Of a stretch of DNA of 64,000 nt, positions 11,107 to 23,208 are shown in pieces. The DNA comes from Dipteronia dyeriana (Eukaryota; Streptophyta; Magnoliopsida; Sapindales; Sapindaceae). Under the pieces are notes generated by a model. It saw only the letters and a list, made by a program, of their open reading frames with translations, ran no database searches and had not been told where the DNA came from. The stretch spans positions 24,809,598-24,873,597 of the forward strand of contig CM065297.1 of the NCBI GenBank assembly GCA_032871835.1, in the 5' to 3' direction. The number at the start of each line of letters is the position of its first letter. Positions within the stretch are counted from its first letter, which is position 1. The position numbers and the translations under genes are program-made.

Positions 11107-11290
11107 ATTTTATGATACCATTAATGAGGTCAAACCGTATTAATGGAGGTAGTCAACCCTATTAATGAGGTCAAATTGTATTAATGGAGATAGTCAACCA
11201 TAATAATTAAGTCAAACCGTATTAATAGAGGTAGTCAACCCTTTTAATGAGGTCAACCGTATTAATGGAGGTAGTCAACCCTATAATAAT
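11107..11290 (+). repeat. Tandem repeat, about 43-45 bp unit, in the Z LTR
   Basis: About four imperfect copies of a unit built on TTAATGAGGTCAA..GTATTAATGGAGGTAGTCAACC, just upstream of the TATA box. The position in the U3-like part suggests promoter-proximal repeats. Confidence 0.75.
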
Positions 11291-11504
11291 ATAATCGATG
11301 CCATTAAGGGAAGATTAGTTAACTCTTTAATGGCCACTATTAATGAGAGAGTCCAAATAGGAAACAAAAATCTTTGCCTCCAAGATATCCTCTATAACCG
11401 ATTATTCGGGATCAACTACAACAGAAAATCCCGTATATCAAGGAAGGGAGGTCAATTTATTGATTTTCAACTTACACGCCAAGGTAACAACCTTAATGAC
11501 AACA

Positions 11505-11515
11505 TGTATAAATAG
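11505..11515 (+). promoter_or_regulatory. TATA box in the Z LTR
   Basis: TGTATAAATAG, similar to GTATAAATACG in the element B LTR (14011-14021). Confidence 0.5.
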
Positions 11516-11900
11516 ATCTGATTTGGAGGCTCCCAGACATGCTTGATTCGACGCCTGACGATAGAGAATAATTCATACCATAGTGTAAAAGGCATCTCGC
11601 CTAAATTCTCCTTATGTCACTATCGTAGTATTATCTCAGCTACATGTATTGCCTCTCCCAAGAACATATCGGGATTGGTTAGCATTCAATTACCATTGTA
11701 GGCTCTCTAAAGCATATACGTTCTACTAGTTCGCCATCTTTGTAAGCTTCTAGGAGCACCGCTTGATATATATATATACAAGGAATGGCATTTCTCCCTC
11801 CTCTGGATACTGCCTCGGGGTTTTTCAGCATGTGATCATTAGTGATACTTTTTCCCCATTGGTCAGTCCACCTCCCTCTACATAAGACTTGACTTTCTCC

Positions 11901-12290
11901 TTTTTATCTCCTGTATAATGCATGTATGTATGTGTATGGGATAGATTCCTACCCCGGTAGACCTAGCGCTCTTATCCTCTCATCTACATGCCAAAGCCGC
12001 ATATCGAGATAGGGAGAAACTACCCAGACCCATCTAAAGGGAGTCGATGAGCTCTCCTGCACCCTTCCTACGGGAGCAGACAAGGATCCGACATAGAAGC
12101 CAGGCAAGCCCCCATCCTTACTCGTCATATAGGTCAGGGAACTACAGGACAAAACCGGGGTCCAGGATCGAGCTCCAGGTACCAAGACTGGACGCTGACC
12201 GAAAGTACCTAGAGGTGGAGAATCACAACCGGGTGGTCCAATCTTCCACGAAACGCATCTACATCATCCTCGAGCACCAATCCTACCTCC
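11901..12290. other. Unassigned sequence between the Z LTR and copia remnant E
   Basis: Mixed-composition DNA with an open stretch at 12047-12295 (plus strand, 82 codons, rich in Arg/Ser) that I cannot assign to a family. It may be Z flank or another retroelement fragment. The copia LTR of E begins at 12291. Confidence 0.4.
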
Positions 12291-12935
12291 AGTAATGAAA
12301 ATCACGCAACGGAAACGTGAAAATATTAGGAAATTAGGGTTCGGTATAAATAAAAAATTTCCCCTTTATAATAATAAGAACCTTAACCTTAGATTAATTG
12401 ATGTATATAAAAGTGTCGTACCTTTCTCTCGTGACGATTGAACAAGCGCCGAATTGAATCTGTAAGATCTTCCAATCCAATCACGAACGTGAATCACCTA
12501 GGAGTGTGGGCTCCATTTCTTTAATTGTATACCTGAGTATGGAAACAAACAAAATATTCTTCTTTGTTAGTCACAATAATCCTCCAACAAGAAAATAAAG
12601 AACGTAGGTCACTTGTGAATTACCAATCAATTTGATTAAAACTCGCGTGAACCTTGATTCGATGTTGTACACAAAACCTTTTAATGTAAAGACTACTAGT
12701 GTACTATCGAAAACTAAACGTTCTTTCTTCCTTTTCTTCTTTACCGAATATCATACTATTTCTTAGAGTTGATCGAATTTTATCTAGAGCAAAACAAATT
12801 TTTCTCCCAAAATTCTTATGGTAACCAAATTCTCTCTCTAAAAAGACTAGGGCAGGCCAAAATGTCTCTCTTTAAAATTATATAGGGCTGGCCAAAATTC
12901 CAAGTTATAATTCCCTGGGGCTGGCCGAAATTAAG

Positions 12936-12940
<5 letters not shown>

Positions 12941-12967
<27 letters not shown>
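12941..12967. repeat. (TA)n microsatellite
   Basis: About 13 TA dinucleotides inside the E 3' LTR; the 5' LTR has a shorter run near 47586. Confidence 0.95.
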
Positions 12968-12972
<5 letters not shown>

Positions 12973-13069
12973 CACAAATCCTTTCATAAGAAGGATTTAC
13001 TTTGTGGGTAAGAATACTATCCTTAGGTGGATTTACTTGGTGACCAATAATCTTTTTCCAAAAAGAATT

Positions 13070-13074
13070 CTTTC
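13070..13074. repeat. Target-site duplication (left) of element B, CTTTC
   Basis: CTTTC here and at 45113-45117. The uninterrupted homologous LTR at 47699-47706 has a single CTTTCCTA, which shows the pre-insertion site directly. Confidence 0.92.
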
Positions 13075-14377
13075 TGTTAATAGAAAATTTTGGCTAGGGG
13101 ACCAGAGAGAAATATTCCACTATCCTAGCTCGAATTAAAGCCAAAAATTCACCATTCATTGGACCCCGGGCAAATCATAAAGCTACTCTGCAAAAGCGAG
13201 GAAGGATCATCGGGCTTCAAAACTATCAGAAATGAAGCTAGGCACGACCAGGTCGTGCCCTCACGCGAACACTGGAATTCGGGCTTCTCGAGATCACCTA
13301 TCCCGGAACATCTGTTCCTGGGGTCGGGCTCCAAAACCACCTTGTAAAAGAAAGGAAAGGTCTCTGAGCTCAAGAAGCACTCAAATTGAAGCCCCGCATA
13401 AAGAAAAGTGAGCTCCTTCCAGATCAAGGCTTCCCGAGGTTGAATTTGACTCGTAGCCTAAACCGGAAGCCCACCAACCTCTCCAAAAGCCTACTGTTCC
13501 CACCAGATACAAAGAGAGAACCTTTAAGTGGATCATATTCGTGTTATAGCCAATGCACTAATTCGCTAGGGGACACTAGTAGCCTACCTAGATATGAAAG
13601 AAGAAACTAATGCTACCCTCATGAATGTCCATAGGGACGTCTTAAGCTCCAAATGACCGGGAAAGGTCCAACCAAGCTTATGAGACTAGAACTAAAGCAT
13701 GGTTCTACCTCGCCCTATGAAACAACAAACACCTAACTCGATGACCTCTATGAAGAATCATGCCCTGAATGCACACAAGATCATATCTACACTCCACCGA
13801 ACTTTTAAACTCCAAGGACGTGTAAGGCAAGAGATTGATTCCAAAGAGGAAACAAACTTATCTCCTCCAACGATATTCTTGAGCGATATTCTTGAGTCTA
13901 TTATTTATTCGAAGTCAACGACTTTTCAATAGAGGATCCCGCCCGATAAAGAGGGAACAGATTCAGAGAATCGTGGCTAGAGATACACCCATTCAAATGG
14001 CTTGGACCATGTATAAATACGAGAAAGATGAGGAGAGATGAGAAGGAAACAACAACAAAAAAAAAGATTAAGAGAGGGAAAAGAGCCTAAATTCTATTAT
14101 CAGAACACAGCCACCATTGTATCTACTATTCGACAGGAACGAGGTTGCCACCCTTCTATTATACCTTAGAGAGATTGTGAGTGTATATGAGAGATTTATT
14201 CGTACCTCGAATGATCAATAATAAAGCCCTCATTTGCCATTACATTATCATTCCAATATTTGTTTTTGTCTTAACTGGTCAGATATCTAAGATACTGACC
14301 CCGACCACCACCTATGTGGTAGTGGTCTTGAGGGTATTAATTGGAATTTCTCATCTTGAGCAAATTTCCCGTTAACA
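13075..14377 (+). repeat. 5' LTR of element B
   Basis: TGTTAATAG...CCGTTAACA. TATA box at 14011-14020 (GTATAAATAC) and an AATAAA at 14220-14225. It matches 43820-45112 with about 6 differences per 60 bases in short samples, and the reverse complement of the A LTRs. Confidence 0.92.
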
Positions 14378-14400
14378 CATTCTGGCCCCGTCTGTAGAAA
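14378..14400 (+). other. Primer binding site of element B
   Basis: CATTCTGGCCCCGTCTGTAG follows the LTR at once; compare the A site. Confidence 0.6.
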
Positions 14401-16170
14401 CAAACCACACCCTTTTTTTTATACTTACAAATTTATTGTTTTGCAGTTGCTATGAGGCTCTGTTCCTCACAGAGATAGTCTGAGGCTTCGGAATAGCCTT
14501 CAGCGGCATCAACGCAAAAGGCATCAAAGAAAGGAAAAAAATCCAAGAACCGCAGCAAAATTCAGGTCCAGGAACCATCAATCTGTCCGCGAGGGGGTCG
14601 GGCTTCAACCATCAATCCTGGGTAGATTAGAGCCCATGCCCCCAGCTCTGGGTAAACAATCACATTACCAAACCAGGTGAGTTAAATATGCAGCAAATGC
14701 CTTGCCACGGAAACAACAAGAGCCCCCTTTCCCTATAGCCCTAGGGAGAGAAACCCGGGCAATAGGAGAAGGTAGCCTTAAAAGCCCCCGAGCAGACCCC
14801 GCTCATAAAAATGATCAGATGGAGGTCGTCAGCTCATCGGAGGAATCTGATAGCGAGGAATCCGAGGTCAACTCAAAGAAACCCGGGAACATGGGCCTGA
14901 GAGATCAGCTGACAAGGCTGTAAAAAAAGGTCCAACTGATGAAGACGGGAGAGCACAAGGAGGACAAGAAAGATCGGTTGAGCGAGATGAACGCTCCCTT
15001 CACCTGAAGAATCCGGTGGGCGGAGCTCCAACTGAAATTTAAGATGCCGACTGATAAATTCTCCAGAATAGAAGACCCCTTGAGCCACCTAGAGAGCTAT
15101 GTCCAGAAAAAGAAGTCCAAAATACCATTAGGGCTACAATGTACAGGATGTTTCCTATTACTCTGACTGATTAAGCGAAGACTTGGTAAAGAAAGCTGCA
15201 ACTGGTAGCATATATTCGTTTACAAAGCTGTCAGCAGATTTCTGCTCTCAGATCTGGGGGGTCATACCGCGTCCAAAGGACCCCATGCATTTACAATATG
15301 TGATTCAGGACCGAAATGAGACACTCTGATCATATGTTTAACGCTTCCATAAGGAAGTCATCTAGATGGGGGTCTTCACCGAGAAACGGAGGAACCTGTG
15401 GGTGGGCAAGCTTTTTAGATCTTTTGTCAAGCGACCTCTGAAGACCTACCAAGAGGCTTACGGTCGGGCTCTAGAGCAAGTCGAAATCGATGAACAGTTT
15501 AAGATCAAGATAAAACATGATGACATGAGAATAGAAAAGTGACAAAAGAATAAGGAACCCAAGCTAGAGTCTCAGAACAACCAAAACAACCCCCCAACAG
15601 GTTGATATACCGTTTCATCATTTCTCAACCCAAGCTAGAGAGGTATCCAGGAAGGGAAACTCCTCCGCGGACTTCGCCCCTTCCTCCCAGGACAGTAGCC
15701 CCTATAGCTAGAAGCGAGAGAGGGTATGATCATTACACCCCCCTAAATGTATCCCGTGAAACAATTTATCTTGCCATTCTGGATAGGGGACTACTACAGA
15801 AGCCTGCACCCATGAAAGCTCTGGCTGATAGGAGAAATTGATATAAGTACTGTGACTTCCATGAAGATGTGGGACATAACACTTTAGAGTGTTATGACCC
15901 GCGCAATCAAATCGAGGCTCTAATAAGAGAAGGGTGTTTGTTGGAGTTCTTGCAGCAGGTTAGGAACAATATTCAGATCGGAAGGGAAATACAAGTCGAG
16001 ACCCAAGAGCATGCTGAAAAGAGAAAGGAGGAACAAGCGGATCTGATGTAACAAATCCAGGTGATACATACCATCAACGGAGGACCCACTTTGGCCGTTA
16101 CCTCCAATAATTCTAGAAAAGACCACGCGAGGAAGATCCCTCGTAGATGAAAGGCGAGGTATCTTCAAGG
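14401..16170 (+). pseudogene. gag: gag of element B
   Basis: Gag pieces are recognisable in changing frames: IEDPLSHLESYVQ and PKDPMHLQYVIQD (gag core, about 15000-15330), GRALEQVEIDEQ, then RGYDHYTPLNVSRETIYLAILDRGLL (15719-15800). After these comes the C/H element YCDFHEDVGHNTLECYDP (15850-15905) typical of the Tat gag C-terminus. The segment EALIREGCLLEFLQQVRNNIQ is shared with A. Numerous stops and frameshifts. No reliable start codon remains; the equivalent of the A start would be near 14450. Confidence 0.75.
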
Positions 16171-16185
16171 TCGACTAGAGCCCGA

Positions 16186-16790
16186 CCAACCCTTCCCACT
16201 TGTCACAGATCATTTTTACTGAGGTAGATGTCTATAACACTGTGCAGCCTCATGATGGCCCAACGGTGGTCACAATGTAGATTGCCAACTGTATGGTCCA
16301 TCGCGTGCTCGTCGACACAGGTAGCAGTGTTGACATCCTCTTCAAAGGTTCTTTATAGAAACTGAATTTGAAATAATGGTGTTACAATAGTTGTATCACC
16401 CCGCTATATGAATTCACTGGGCACTCGATCATACTTAAGGGATCGAAGATCCTCCCAGTAATTGTTGGAACATCCCCCACTCCACCAAAATATTATGTCG
16501 GACTTCGTGGTTGTAGATACCCCATCAGCCTACAATGCGATACTGAGAAGACTTTTCCTGTCATCCTTGAAGGGGGTCATATCTATCTACCACAACGTCC
16601 TAAAGTTCCTAGTAGGAGACAATGTGGGAGAGGTACGGGGTGACCAGCAAGCAGCCATGAGATGTTATGCAGTGTCTGCCAACCCAACAGCTCTAGCAAA
16701 GCAACTTGCCCAGGTAATATCGATCCAGCATGGGGCAACACCTGTATTGACCTTGGAAGATATAGAACCAAAAAAATCACCCTGAGGATG
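16186..16790 (+). pseudogene. pol: Aspartic protease of element B
   Basis: MVHRVLVDTGSSVDILF with the catalytic Asp intact (GAC, 16314-16316). The tail FVVVDTPSAYNAILRR...SSLKGVISIYHNVLKF and the GDQQAAMRCYAVS linker follow at 16462-16785. In-frame stops occur before and after the active site. Confidence 0.8.
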
Positions 16791-16795
16791 ACCTC

Positions 16796-17700
16796 TTGAT
16801 GCCAGTTGAAGAGGCGCAGAGAAGGGAATGGGCCAGCGGTCATCCAACGGATGAGCTGGAAGAGATTCCCATCCTGATGGGCGATTCTTCAAAGTATGTC
16901 AAAGTCGAAGCCACCCTTGAACCGAGAGTGAAAGAGGGTTTGATTGGGATCCTCAAAGAATTCAGTGACATCTTCGTTTGAAGTCACGACGAGATGCCCA
17001 GGATCCCAATATCGTTGGTTGCTCACCGATTGGCAATTGATCTGACCTTCAAGCCCGTCAAACAAAAATGGCATCACTTTAACACCGAAAGAAATGTTAC
17101 GGTTCAAGAAGAAGTGAAAAAATTGACCTAAGCGGGCTTCATCAAAGAAGCACACTACCTCGAATGGATCGCCAATATGGTCATGGTCACGAAGGTAAAT
17201 GGGAAGTGGAACATGTGCGTCGATTATACCGACCTCAACCAGGCATGTCCGAAAGACAGTTTCCCTCTACAAAAATTGATCAGTTAGTTAACTCCACATC
17301 TAGAAACAAGCTTTTGAGCTTCATGAATACATTTTTAGGATACAACCAGATTATGATACACCCCGCTGACCAGGAAAAGATTAGTTTCATCACCGGACGG
17401 GGTTTGAATTGGTATAAGGTGATGCCGTTTGGGCTTAAGAACGCGGGAGCTACATATCAACGGTTGGTCAATCGGTTGTTCAAGCCCAAAATTGGAAAAT
17501 CAATGAAGGTGTACATCAACGACATGATCACCAAGTCATCAACCGTTGAGAGCTATCTTGACAACCTTCGTAGAACTTTCACTATCTTAAGAGAGAAACA
17601 GATGACATTGAACCCTTTCAAATGCACCTTTGAGGTAACCGTGGGGAAGTTTTTGGGTTCATGGTTCATGAAAGAGGCATAGAGGCTAACCCGAAAAAGA
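16796..17700 (+). pseudogene. pol: Reverse transcriptase of element B, catalytic motif altered
   Basis: Tat RT with EPRVKEGLIGILKEFSDIF, CVDYTDLNQACPKDSFPL, GYNQIMIHP, YKVMPFGLKNAGATYQRLVN and VYINDMITKSS. The YxDD box is YIND: the first Asp codon is AAC (17518-17520), a G-to-A change that would inactivate the polymerase. TGA at 16981-16983 stands where homologues have Trp. The domain order continues into RNase H. Confidence 0.85.
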
Positions 17701-18360
17701 TTAAGGCTATCCTGGATCTAGAGTCCCCCCACGTCACTTAAACAGGTTCAAGTCTTGACCGAGTAGGTAGCAGCACTCAACGGGTTCATTTCTCGGTGTA
17801 CCAATAAATGTCTCTCATTCTTCAAAGCCATTAAGCTGGGAATAAACATGAAATGGGACCATGGGAGTGAATAAGCTTTTCAAGCATTGAAGAAATATCT
17901 GTCAAGCCTTCTGCTACTAGTTAAGCTAAGTCCTGGATGAGAGCTGTAAATATACTTGGCCGTTTCAGAGACTACAGTAAGTGGGGCCTTAGTCAAGGAA
18001 TGTGGAGATAGGGTCCAACGGCCTATCTACTACATGAGTCATGCTCTAACCAAGCCAGAAAAAAATTATACCCTTCTGGAAATGCTCGCTTTTACCTTGG
18101 TGACTTCGGCAAGGAACCTCTGTCCCTACTTTCAAGCTCACTCAATAGCAATAATGATAGACCAACCCCTCTGTCAATTCTTGCAAAGGCTGGATGTGTC
18201 CGGAAGATTGTTTTATTTAGCATTAGAGCTTACTCAGCTTGATTTAAGGTATAAGCCTAAAACTGTAAATAAAGCCCAGGCTTTGGCAACTTTGTGGCAG
18301 AGCTCTAAGTTCTTCCGGGCCAAGCGACCTCTACAACAACAGATATAGCTCCTAAGAAAA
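17701..18360 (+). pseudogene. pol: RNase H (first, Ty3-type) of element B
   Basis: Contains ETTVSGALVKECGD, RPIYYMSHALTKPEKNYTLLEMLAFTLV and LRYKPKTVNKAQALA, the normal gypsy RNase H order. This corresponds to the connection and RNase H domain that element A lacks. Stops occur at both ends of the open part (17956-18348). Confidence 0.75.
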
Positions 18361-18384
18361 CTCCAGAGTTCGACAGCTGGCCGT

Positions 18385-18810
18385 AAGGTTGCAAATCATT
18401 GACCCTCTACACTGACGGAGAGTCAGGGCAAGCCGGAGGAGGAGAGGGTATAGTTCTAATAGACCCGGAGTAAGCTGAGTGTTGCCACTCTTTCATATTC
18501 GAGTTCAAGGCCACTAACAATGAGGCAGAATACGAAGCTCTCCTAGCCGGAGTGACGGTGGTCACCGAGCTCGGGGTTGATTACTTGCAGGTCAAGAGTG
18601 AGTCATTACTTATAGTCAATTAGGTCTTGGGGAATATCAGGAAAAAGAGGATAACATGAACGCATATCTGAACCTAGTTCAGCTGTTTACAAAGAAGTTT
18701 AAGGGGTATAAGATCGAGTAGGTCCCTCGGTAACATAACCATTGAGCTGACGTACTTGCTAAGATAGTTGCTAATGGTGGCCAGGCCTTGCCATAGGGAG
18801 TTCCTCTCCA
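18385..18810 (+). pseudogene. pol: Second (archaeal-like) RNase H of element B
   Basis: A second RNase H follows the first: LYTDGESGQAGGGEGIVLIDP, then NNEAEYEALLAGVTVVTELG, VKSESLLIVN and ADVLAKI. Two RNase H domains in tandem are a known mark of the Tat lineage. Asp (YTDG), Glu (NNEAEYEAL) and the final Asp are visible; the usual SDS motif reads SES. Stop codons interrupt it. Confidence 0.75.
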
Positions 18811-18929
18811 AGTGATCTCCCAACCAAGCATAGTAACAGGTGCAAAGATTTATGTCTTGGATCGACAATGATGCTGGATAGATCCCATAGTAGTTTATCT
18901 CTAAGAAAGAAGGCTTCCCTCAGAGCCTG

Positions 18930-20140
18930 ATCAAGCCAGAAGAATCAAGAGGCTCTCAGTTTGATACTGCTTGTTATGCAGGCACCTCTACAGGAGGGGC
19001 AGGTCCCTTCTCCTGCTTCGTTGCTTACATCCTAATGATGCACAATGGGCATTAAAAGAGGTTCACTATGGAGAATATGGAAACCATGTTGGTGCTGAAG
19101 CGATACCATATCAGGTACTCTGCATGGGGTATTATTGGCCAACTATCCATTAAGATTTGAAGAGCTTTATGCGATCCTGTGAACCATGCCAAAAGACCTC
19201 CAACTTGAGCCACCTCCCAGCGAAACGTTTGTCATCCCTCAGCTCGCCTTACCCCTTTGCTTAATGGGGGGTCAACCTCATTGGTCCACTTCTAACCGTT
19301 CCTGGACAAGCAAAACATGGTATTGTGGCTATTGACTATTTCATGAGGTGGGTCGAAGCTAGACCACTGTCCCAGATATCGAAAGAGAATACGACAAGGT
19401 TTATAAAAAACAACGTAGTTTGCAGATTCAGGACCTCTCTTGTCATTGTAGCCGACCTCGGCAAGCAGTTTGATAACGGTCGATTCAATAACGTTTGCCA
19501 GGGCTTGAGAATCGACCTTAGATTTGCTTCAATAGCCCACCCTCAGACTAACGGGTTAGTAGAATCCACCAATAAGACTATCAAGAAGTTTTTAAAAAAG
19601 AAGTTATAGCAGATAAATTGTATAAGGGTCGAAGATCTTTTCGAGGTCATCTGGGCTTACCATACTACAAAGAGAACAACCACCGGAGAAAAACCCTATT
19701 CATTAACCTTTGGGGTTGAAGCAGTTCTTCCCATCGAGCATAAATTAACCTCCTTCAGAGTCCAACATTTTGAATGAAGAAGCAACGGGGATAAGCTCCG
19801 AGCTAGCTTAGATCTCTTGGAAAAGCTCCAAGCTAGCTTAGATCTCTTGGAAGAGGAATAAGATCGGGTAGCTGGGAAAGTAGCAATTTACCAAAGCAGG
19901 ATCACTAGGTACTTTAACAGGAGGGTTAAAGCTCAAAACTTTAAAGAAGGAGACCTAGTTCTCAGGAAAGTAACCTTGAATACCAGGAAGAGGTCAGACG
20001 GGGTCCTGGGACAAAACTGGGAAAGACCTCACTTAATAAAGGTAGTGGTCCGAAATGGGGCATACAAGCTCGAAAACATTGATGGATGCCCTATCGACAA
20101 CAACTGGAACGCAGATCACTTGAGGAAATTTTACCCCTAA
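18930..20140 (+). pseudogene. pol: Integrase of element B, copy 1 (complete)
   Basis: The only copy with the whole zinc-binding region (HYGEYGNHVGAEA..., SFMRSCEPCQK). Core: WGVNLIGPL (catalytic Asp changed to Asn), DYFMRWVEARPLS, VIVADLGKQFDNGRF, and HPQTNGLVESTNKTIKKFLKKKL with the Glu. The C-terminal domain runs through NFKEGDLVLRKVTLNT to HLRKFYP, stop at 20138-20140. Stops include TAA at 19150-19152 and TAG after LKKKL. A short tandem duplication (about 36 bp, 19796-19856) repeats the LRASLDLLE codons. Confidence 0.85.
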
Positions 20141-20473
20141 ATAAGGAACTAAGGAGCAGGCTACCTCCATTTATATTTTAATGAAATCCTCGTTAATAAT
20201 GTACTCCATTTTTTATCAATAAAGTCTGCTTTTTCCATCTTCAATTATATTCCACTATGATTTCTCCATATCCGACAAGGATCTACATGGGTAAGTCCGA
20301 CATAAACACCTTAAAGACCAGGGATTAGCCTGGGAAGCCCCCTCGCTATCCTTGATGCCTTGGTCAGGCTACCAGCCATAAGAAGGGTCTGAGTGTAAGA
20401 GCAAAGTTACCAACCAAATCTTGAGACCAGGATATAGCTAAATAGCCCTATTGCTACTGGCTACCACCCGCGG

Positions 20474-21506
20474 TGGAAACCACGTTGGTAGTGAAGCTTT
20501 GGCATATCAGGTACTCCGCATGGGGTATTATTGGCCAACTATCCATTAAGATTCGAAGAGATTTATCCAATCCTGTGAACCATGCCAAAAGACCTCCAAC
20601 TTGAACCATTTCCCAGCGGAACGTCTGTCATCCCTCAGCTCGCCTTACCCCTTTGCTATGTGGGGGCTCGACCTCATTGGTCCACTTCTAACCGTTCCAA
20701 GATAAGCCAAACATGCTATTGTGGCTATCGACTAATTCACGAGGTGGGTCGAAGCTGGACCACTATCCTAGATATCGGAAGAGAATATGACAAGGTTTAT
20801 CTAAAACAACGTAGTTTGCAGATTCGGAACCTCTCTTGTCATTGTAGCAGACCTCGTCAAGCAGTTTGATAACGGCCGATTCAAGGACTTTTGCCAAGGC
20901 TTGAGAATCGACAATAGATTTGCTTCAATGGCCCACCCTCAGACTAACGGGTTAGTAGAATGCACCAACAAGACTATCAAGAAGCTGTTAAAAAATAAGT
21001 TACAACTGAGAAATTGTAGAAGGGTCAAAGAGCTTTCTGAGGTCCTCTGGGCTTACCGTACTACAAGGAGAACAACCACCGGAGAATCACCTTATTCATT
21101 AACCTTTGGGGTTGAAGCAGCTCTTCCCATTGAGCATAAATTAAACTTTTTCAGAGTTGAACATTTCGAACGAAGAAGCAATAAGGATAAGCTCCGAGCT
21201 AGCTTAGATCTCATGGATGAGAAATAAGATCGCGTAGCTGGGAAAGTAGCAATTTACCAGAGCAGGATCACTAGGTACTTTAATAGGAGGGTTAAAGCTC
21301 GAAACTTTAAGGAAGGAAACCTAGTTCTCAGGAAAGTAACCTTGAATACCAGGAAGAGGTCAGACGGGGTCCTAGGACAAAACTGGGAAAGACCTCACTT
21401 AATAAAGGTAGTGGTCCGAAATGGGGCATACAAGCTCGAAAACATGGATGGACGCCCTATCGACCACAACTGGAACGCAGATCACCTGAGGAAATTTTAC
21501 CCCTAA
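20474..21506 (+). pseudogene. pol: Integrase partial copy 2
   Basis: Begins at the GNHVG codons directly after 3' UTR sequence. The core retains WGLDLIGPL (Asp present), FASMAHPQTNGLVECTNKTIKKLLKNKL and the C-terminal domain to the TAA at 21504-21506. It has its own stops and frameshifts and no upstream pol. Confidence 0.85.
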
Positions 21507-21847
21507 ATAAGGAACTCAGGAGTAGGCTACCTCCATTTAGATTTTAATGAAATCCGCGTCAATAATGTACTCCATTTTTTTATCAATAAAGTCTGTTTTC
21601 CCTATCTTCAATTATATTCCACTATAATTTCTCCATTTCCGACCAGAATCTACATGGGTAAGTCTGATATAAACACCTTAAAGACCAGGGATTACCCGGG
21701 GTAGCCCCCTTGCTATTCTTGATGCCTTGGTCGGGCTACCAGCCCGAAGAAGAGTCTGAGTGTAAGAGCATAGTTGCCAACCAACTCTTGAGACCAGGAT
21801 AAAGCTAGAAAGCTCTCCTGATGCCTTGGTCGGGCAACCACCCGCTG

Positions 21848-22867
21848 TGGAAACCACGTTGGTCGTGAAGCGTTGGCATATCAGGTACTCTGCATAGGGT
21901 ATTATTGGCCAACTATCCATTAAGATTCGGATAGCTTTATGCAATCCTGTGAACCATGCCAGAAGACCTCCAACTTGAGCCACCTCCCAGCGGAACTTCT
22001 GTCATCCTTTAGCTCGCCTTACCCCTTTGCTTAATGGGGGGTCAACTTTATTGGTCCACTTCTAACCGTTCCTAGACAAGCCAAACATGTTATTATGGCT
22101 ATCGACTATTTCATGAGGAGGGTCGAAGCTGGACCACTGTCCCAGATATCGGAAGAGAATATGACAAGGTTTATCAAAAACAACGTAGTTTACAGATTCG
22201 GGACCTCTCTTGTCATTGTAGCCGACCTCGGCAAGCAGCTTGATAACGGCCGATTCAAGGACTTTTGCCAAGGCTTGAGAATCAACCTTAGATTTGCTTC
22301 AATAGCCCACCTTCAGTTTAACAGGTTAGTAGAATCCACCAATACGATTATCAAGAAGCTGTTAAAAAAAAGTTACAGTAGAGAAATTGTATAAGGGTCG
22401 AAGAGCTTTCTGAGGTACTCTAGGCTTACCGTACTACAAGGAGAACAACCACCTCAGAAACACCCTACTCATTAATCTTTGGGGTTGTAGCAGTTCTTCC
22501 CATCGAGCATAAATTAACCTCCTTCAGAATCCAACATTTCGAACGAAAAAGCAATGAGGATAATCTTCGAGCTATCTTAGATCTCTTGGAAGAGAAATAA
22601 GATCAGGTATCTGGGAAAGTAGCAATTTACCAAAGCAGGATCACTAGGTACTTTAACAGGAGGGTTAAAGCTTAAAACTTTAAGGAAGGAGACCTAATTC
22701 TCATGAAAGTAACCTTGAATACCAAGAAGGTTCTGGGACAAAACTGGGAATGACCTCACTTAATAAAGGTAGTGGTCCGAAATGGGGCATACAAGCTCGA
22801 AAACATGGATGGATGCCCTATCGACCACAATTGGAACGCAGATCACCTGAGAAAATTTTACCCCTAA
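21848..22867 (+). pseudogene. pol: Integrase partial copy 3
   Basis: Same layout. It keeps DYFMRRVEAGPLS, VIVADLGKQLDNGRF and a degraded AHLQFNRLVESTN; stop TAA at 22865-22867. A deletion near 22728 removes part of the RKRSDG codons seen in other copies. Confidence 0.85.
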
Positions 22868-23208
22868 ATAAGGAACTAAGGAGCAGGCTACCTCCATTTG
22901 GATTTTAAGGAAATCCTCATCTATAATGTACTTCATTTGTTATTAATAAAGTCTGCTTTCTCCATCTTCAATTATATTCCACTATGATTTCTCCATATTC
23001 GATAAGGATCTACATGGGTAAGTCCGACAAAAACACCTTAAAGACCGGAGATTAGCCTGGAAAGCCCCCTCACTATCCTTGATGCCTTGGTCGGGCTACC
23101 ACCCTCAAGAAGGATCTGAGTGCAAGAGCATAGTTGTCAACCAAATCTCTAGACTAGGATATAGCTAGATAACTCTCCTGATGCCCTGGTCGGGGCTACC
23201 ACCTGCTG

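Larger units (their letters stand above)
10457..11900 (+). repeat. Probable 3' LTR of element Z (right boundary uncertain)
   Basis: TGTTAATAGCCAAATTTGG at 10457, followed by a region ending ATTTTCCACTTCCTAGCC, matches the first 60 bases of the element B LTR in content and order, so this is the start of a related Tat LTR. A TATA box (TGTATAAATAG) lies at 11505-11515, about 1 kb in, as in B. I could not find the closing TTAACA, so the end is only approximate. Confidence 0.55.
12291..13074 (-). repeat. 3' LTR of element E, left part
   Basis: Starts at the degraded inner end (AGTAATGAAAATCACGCAACGG, against TGTAGGGAAAATCGCACAACGG at 46938) and is colinear with 46938-47705. It is cut at 13074 by element B and resumes at 45118. 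It includes a (TA)n run at 12941-12967. Confidence 0.8.

Noticed and set aside
12047..12295. Arg/Ser-rich frame before element E, considered as a gag N-terminus
   Set aside because: Slight resemblance only; no confirmed motif and no following gag core, so left unassigned.
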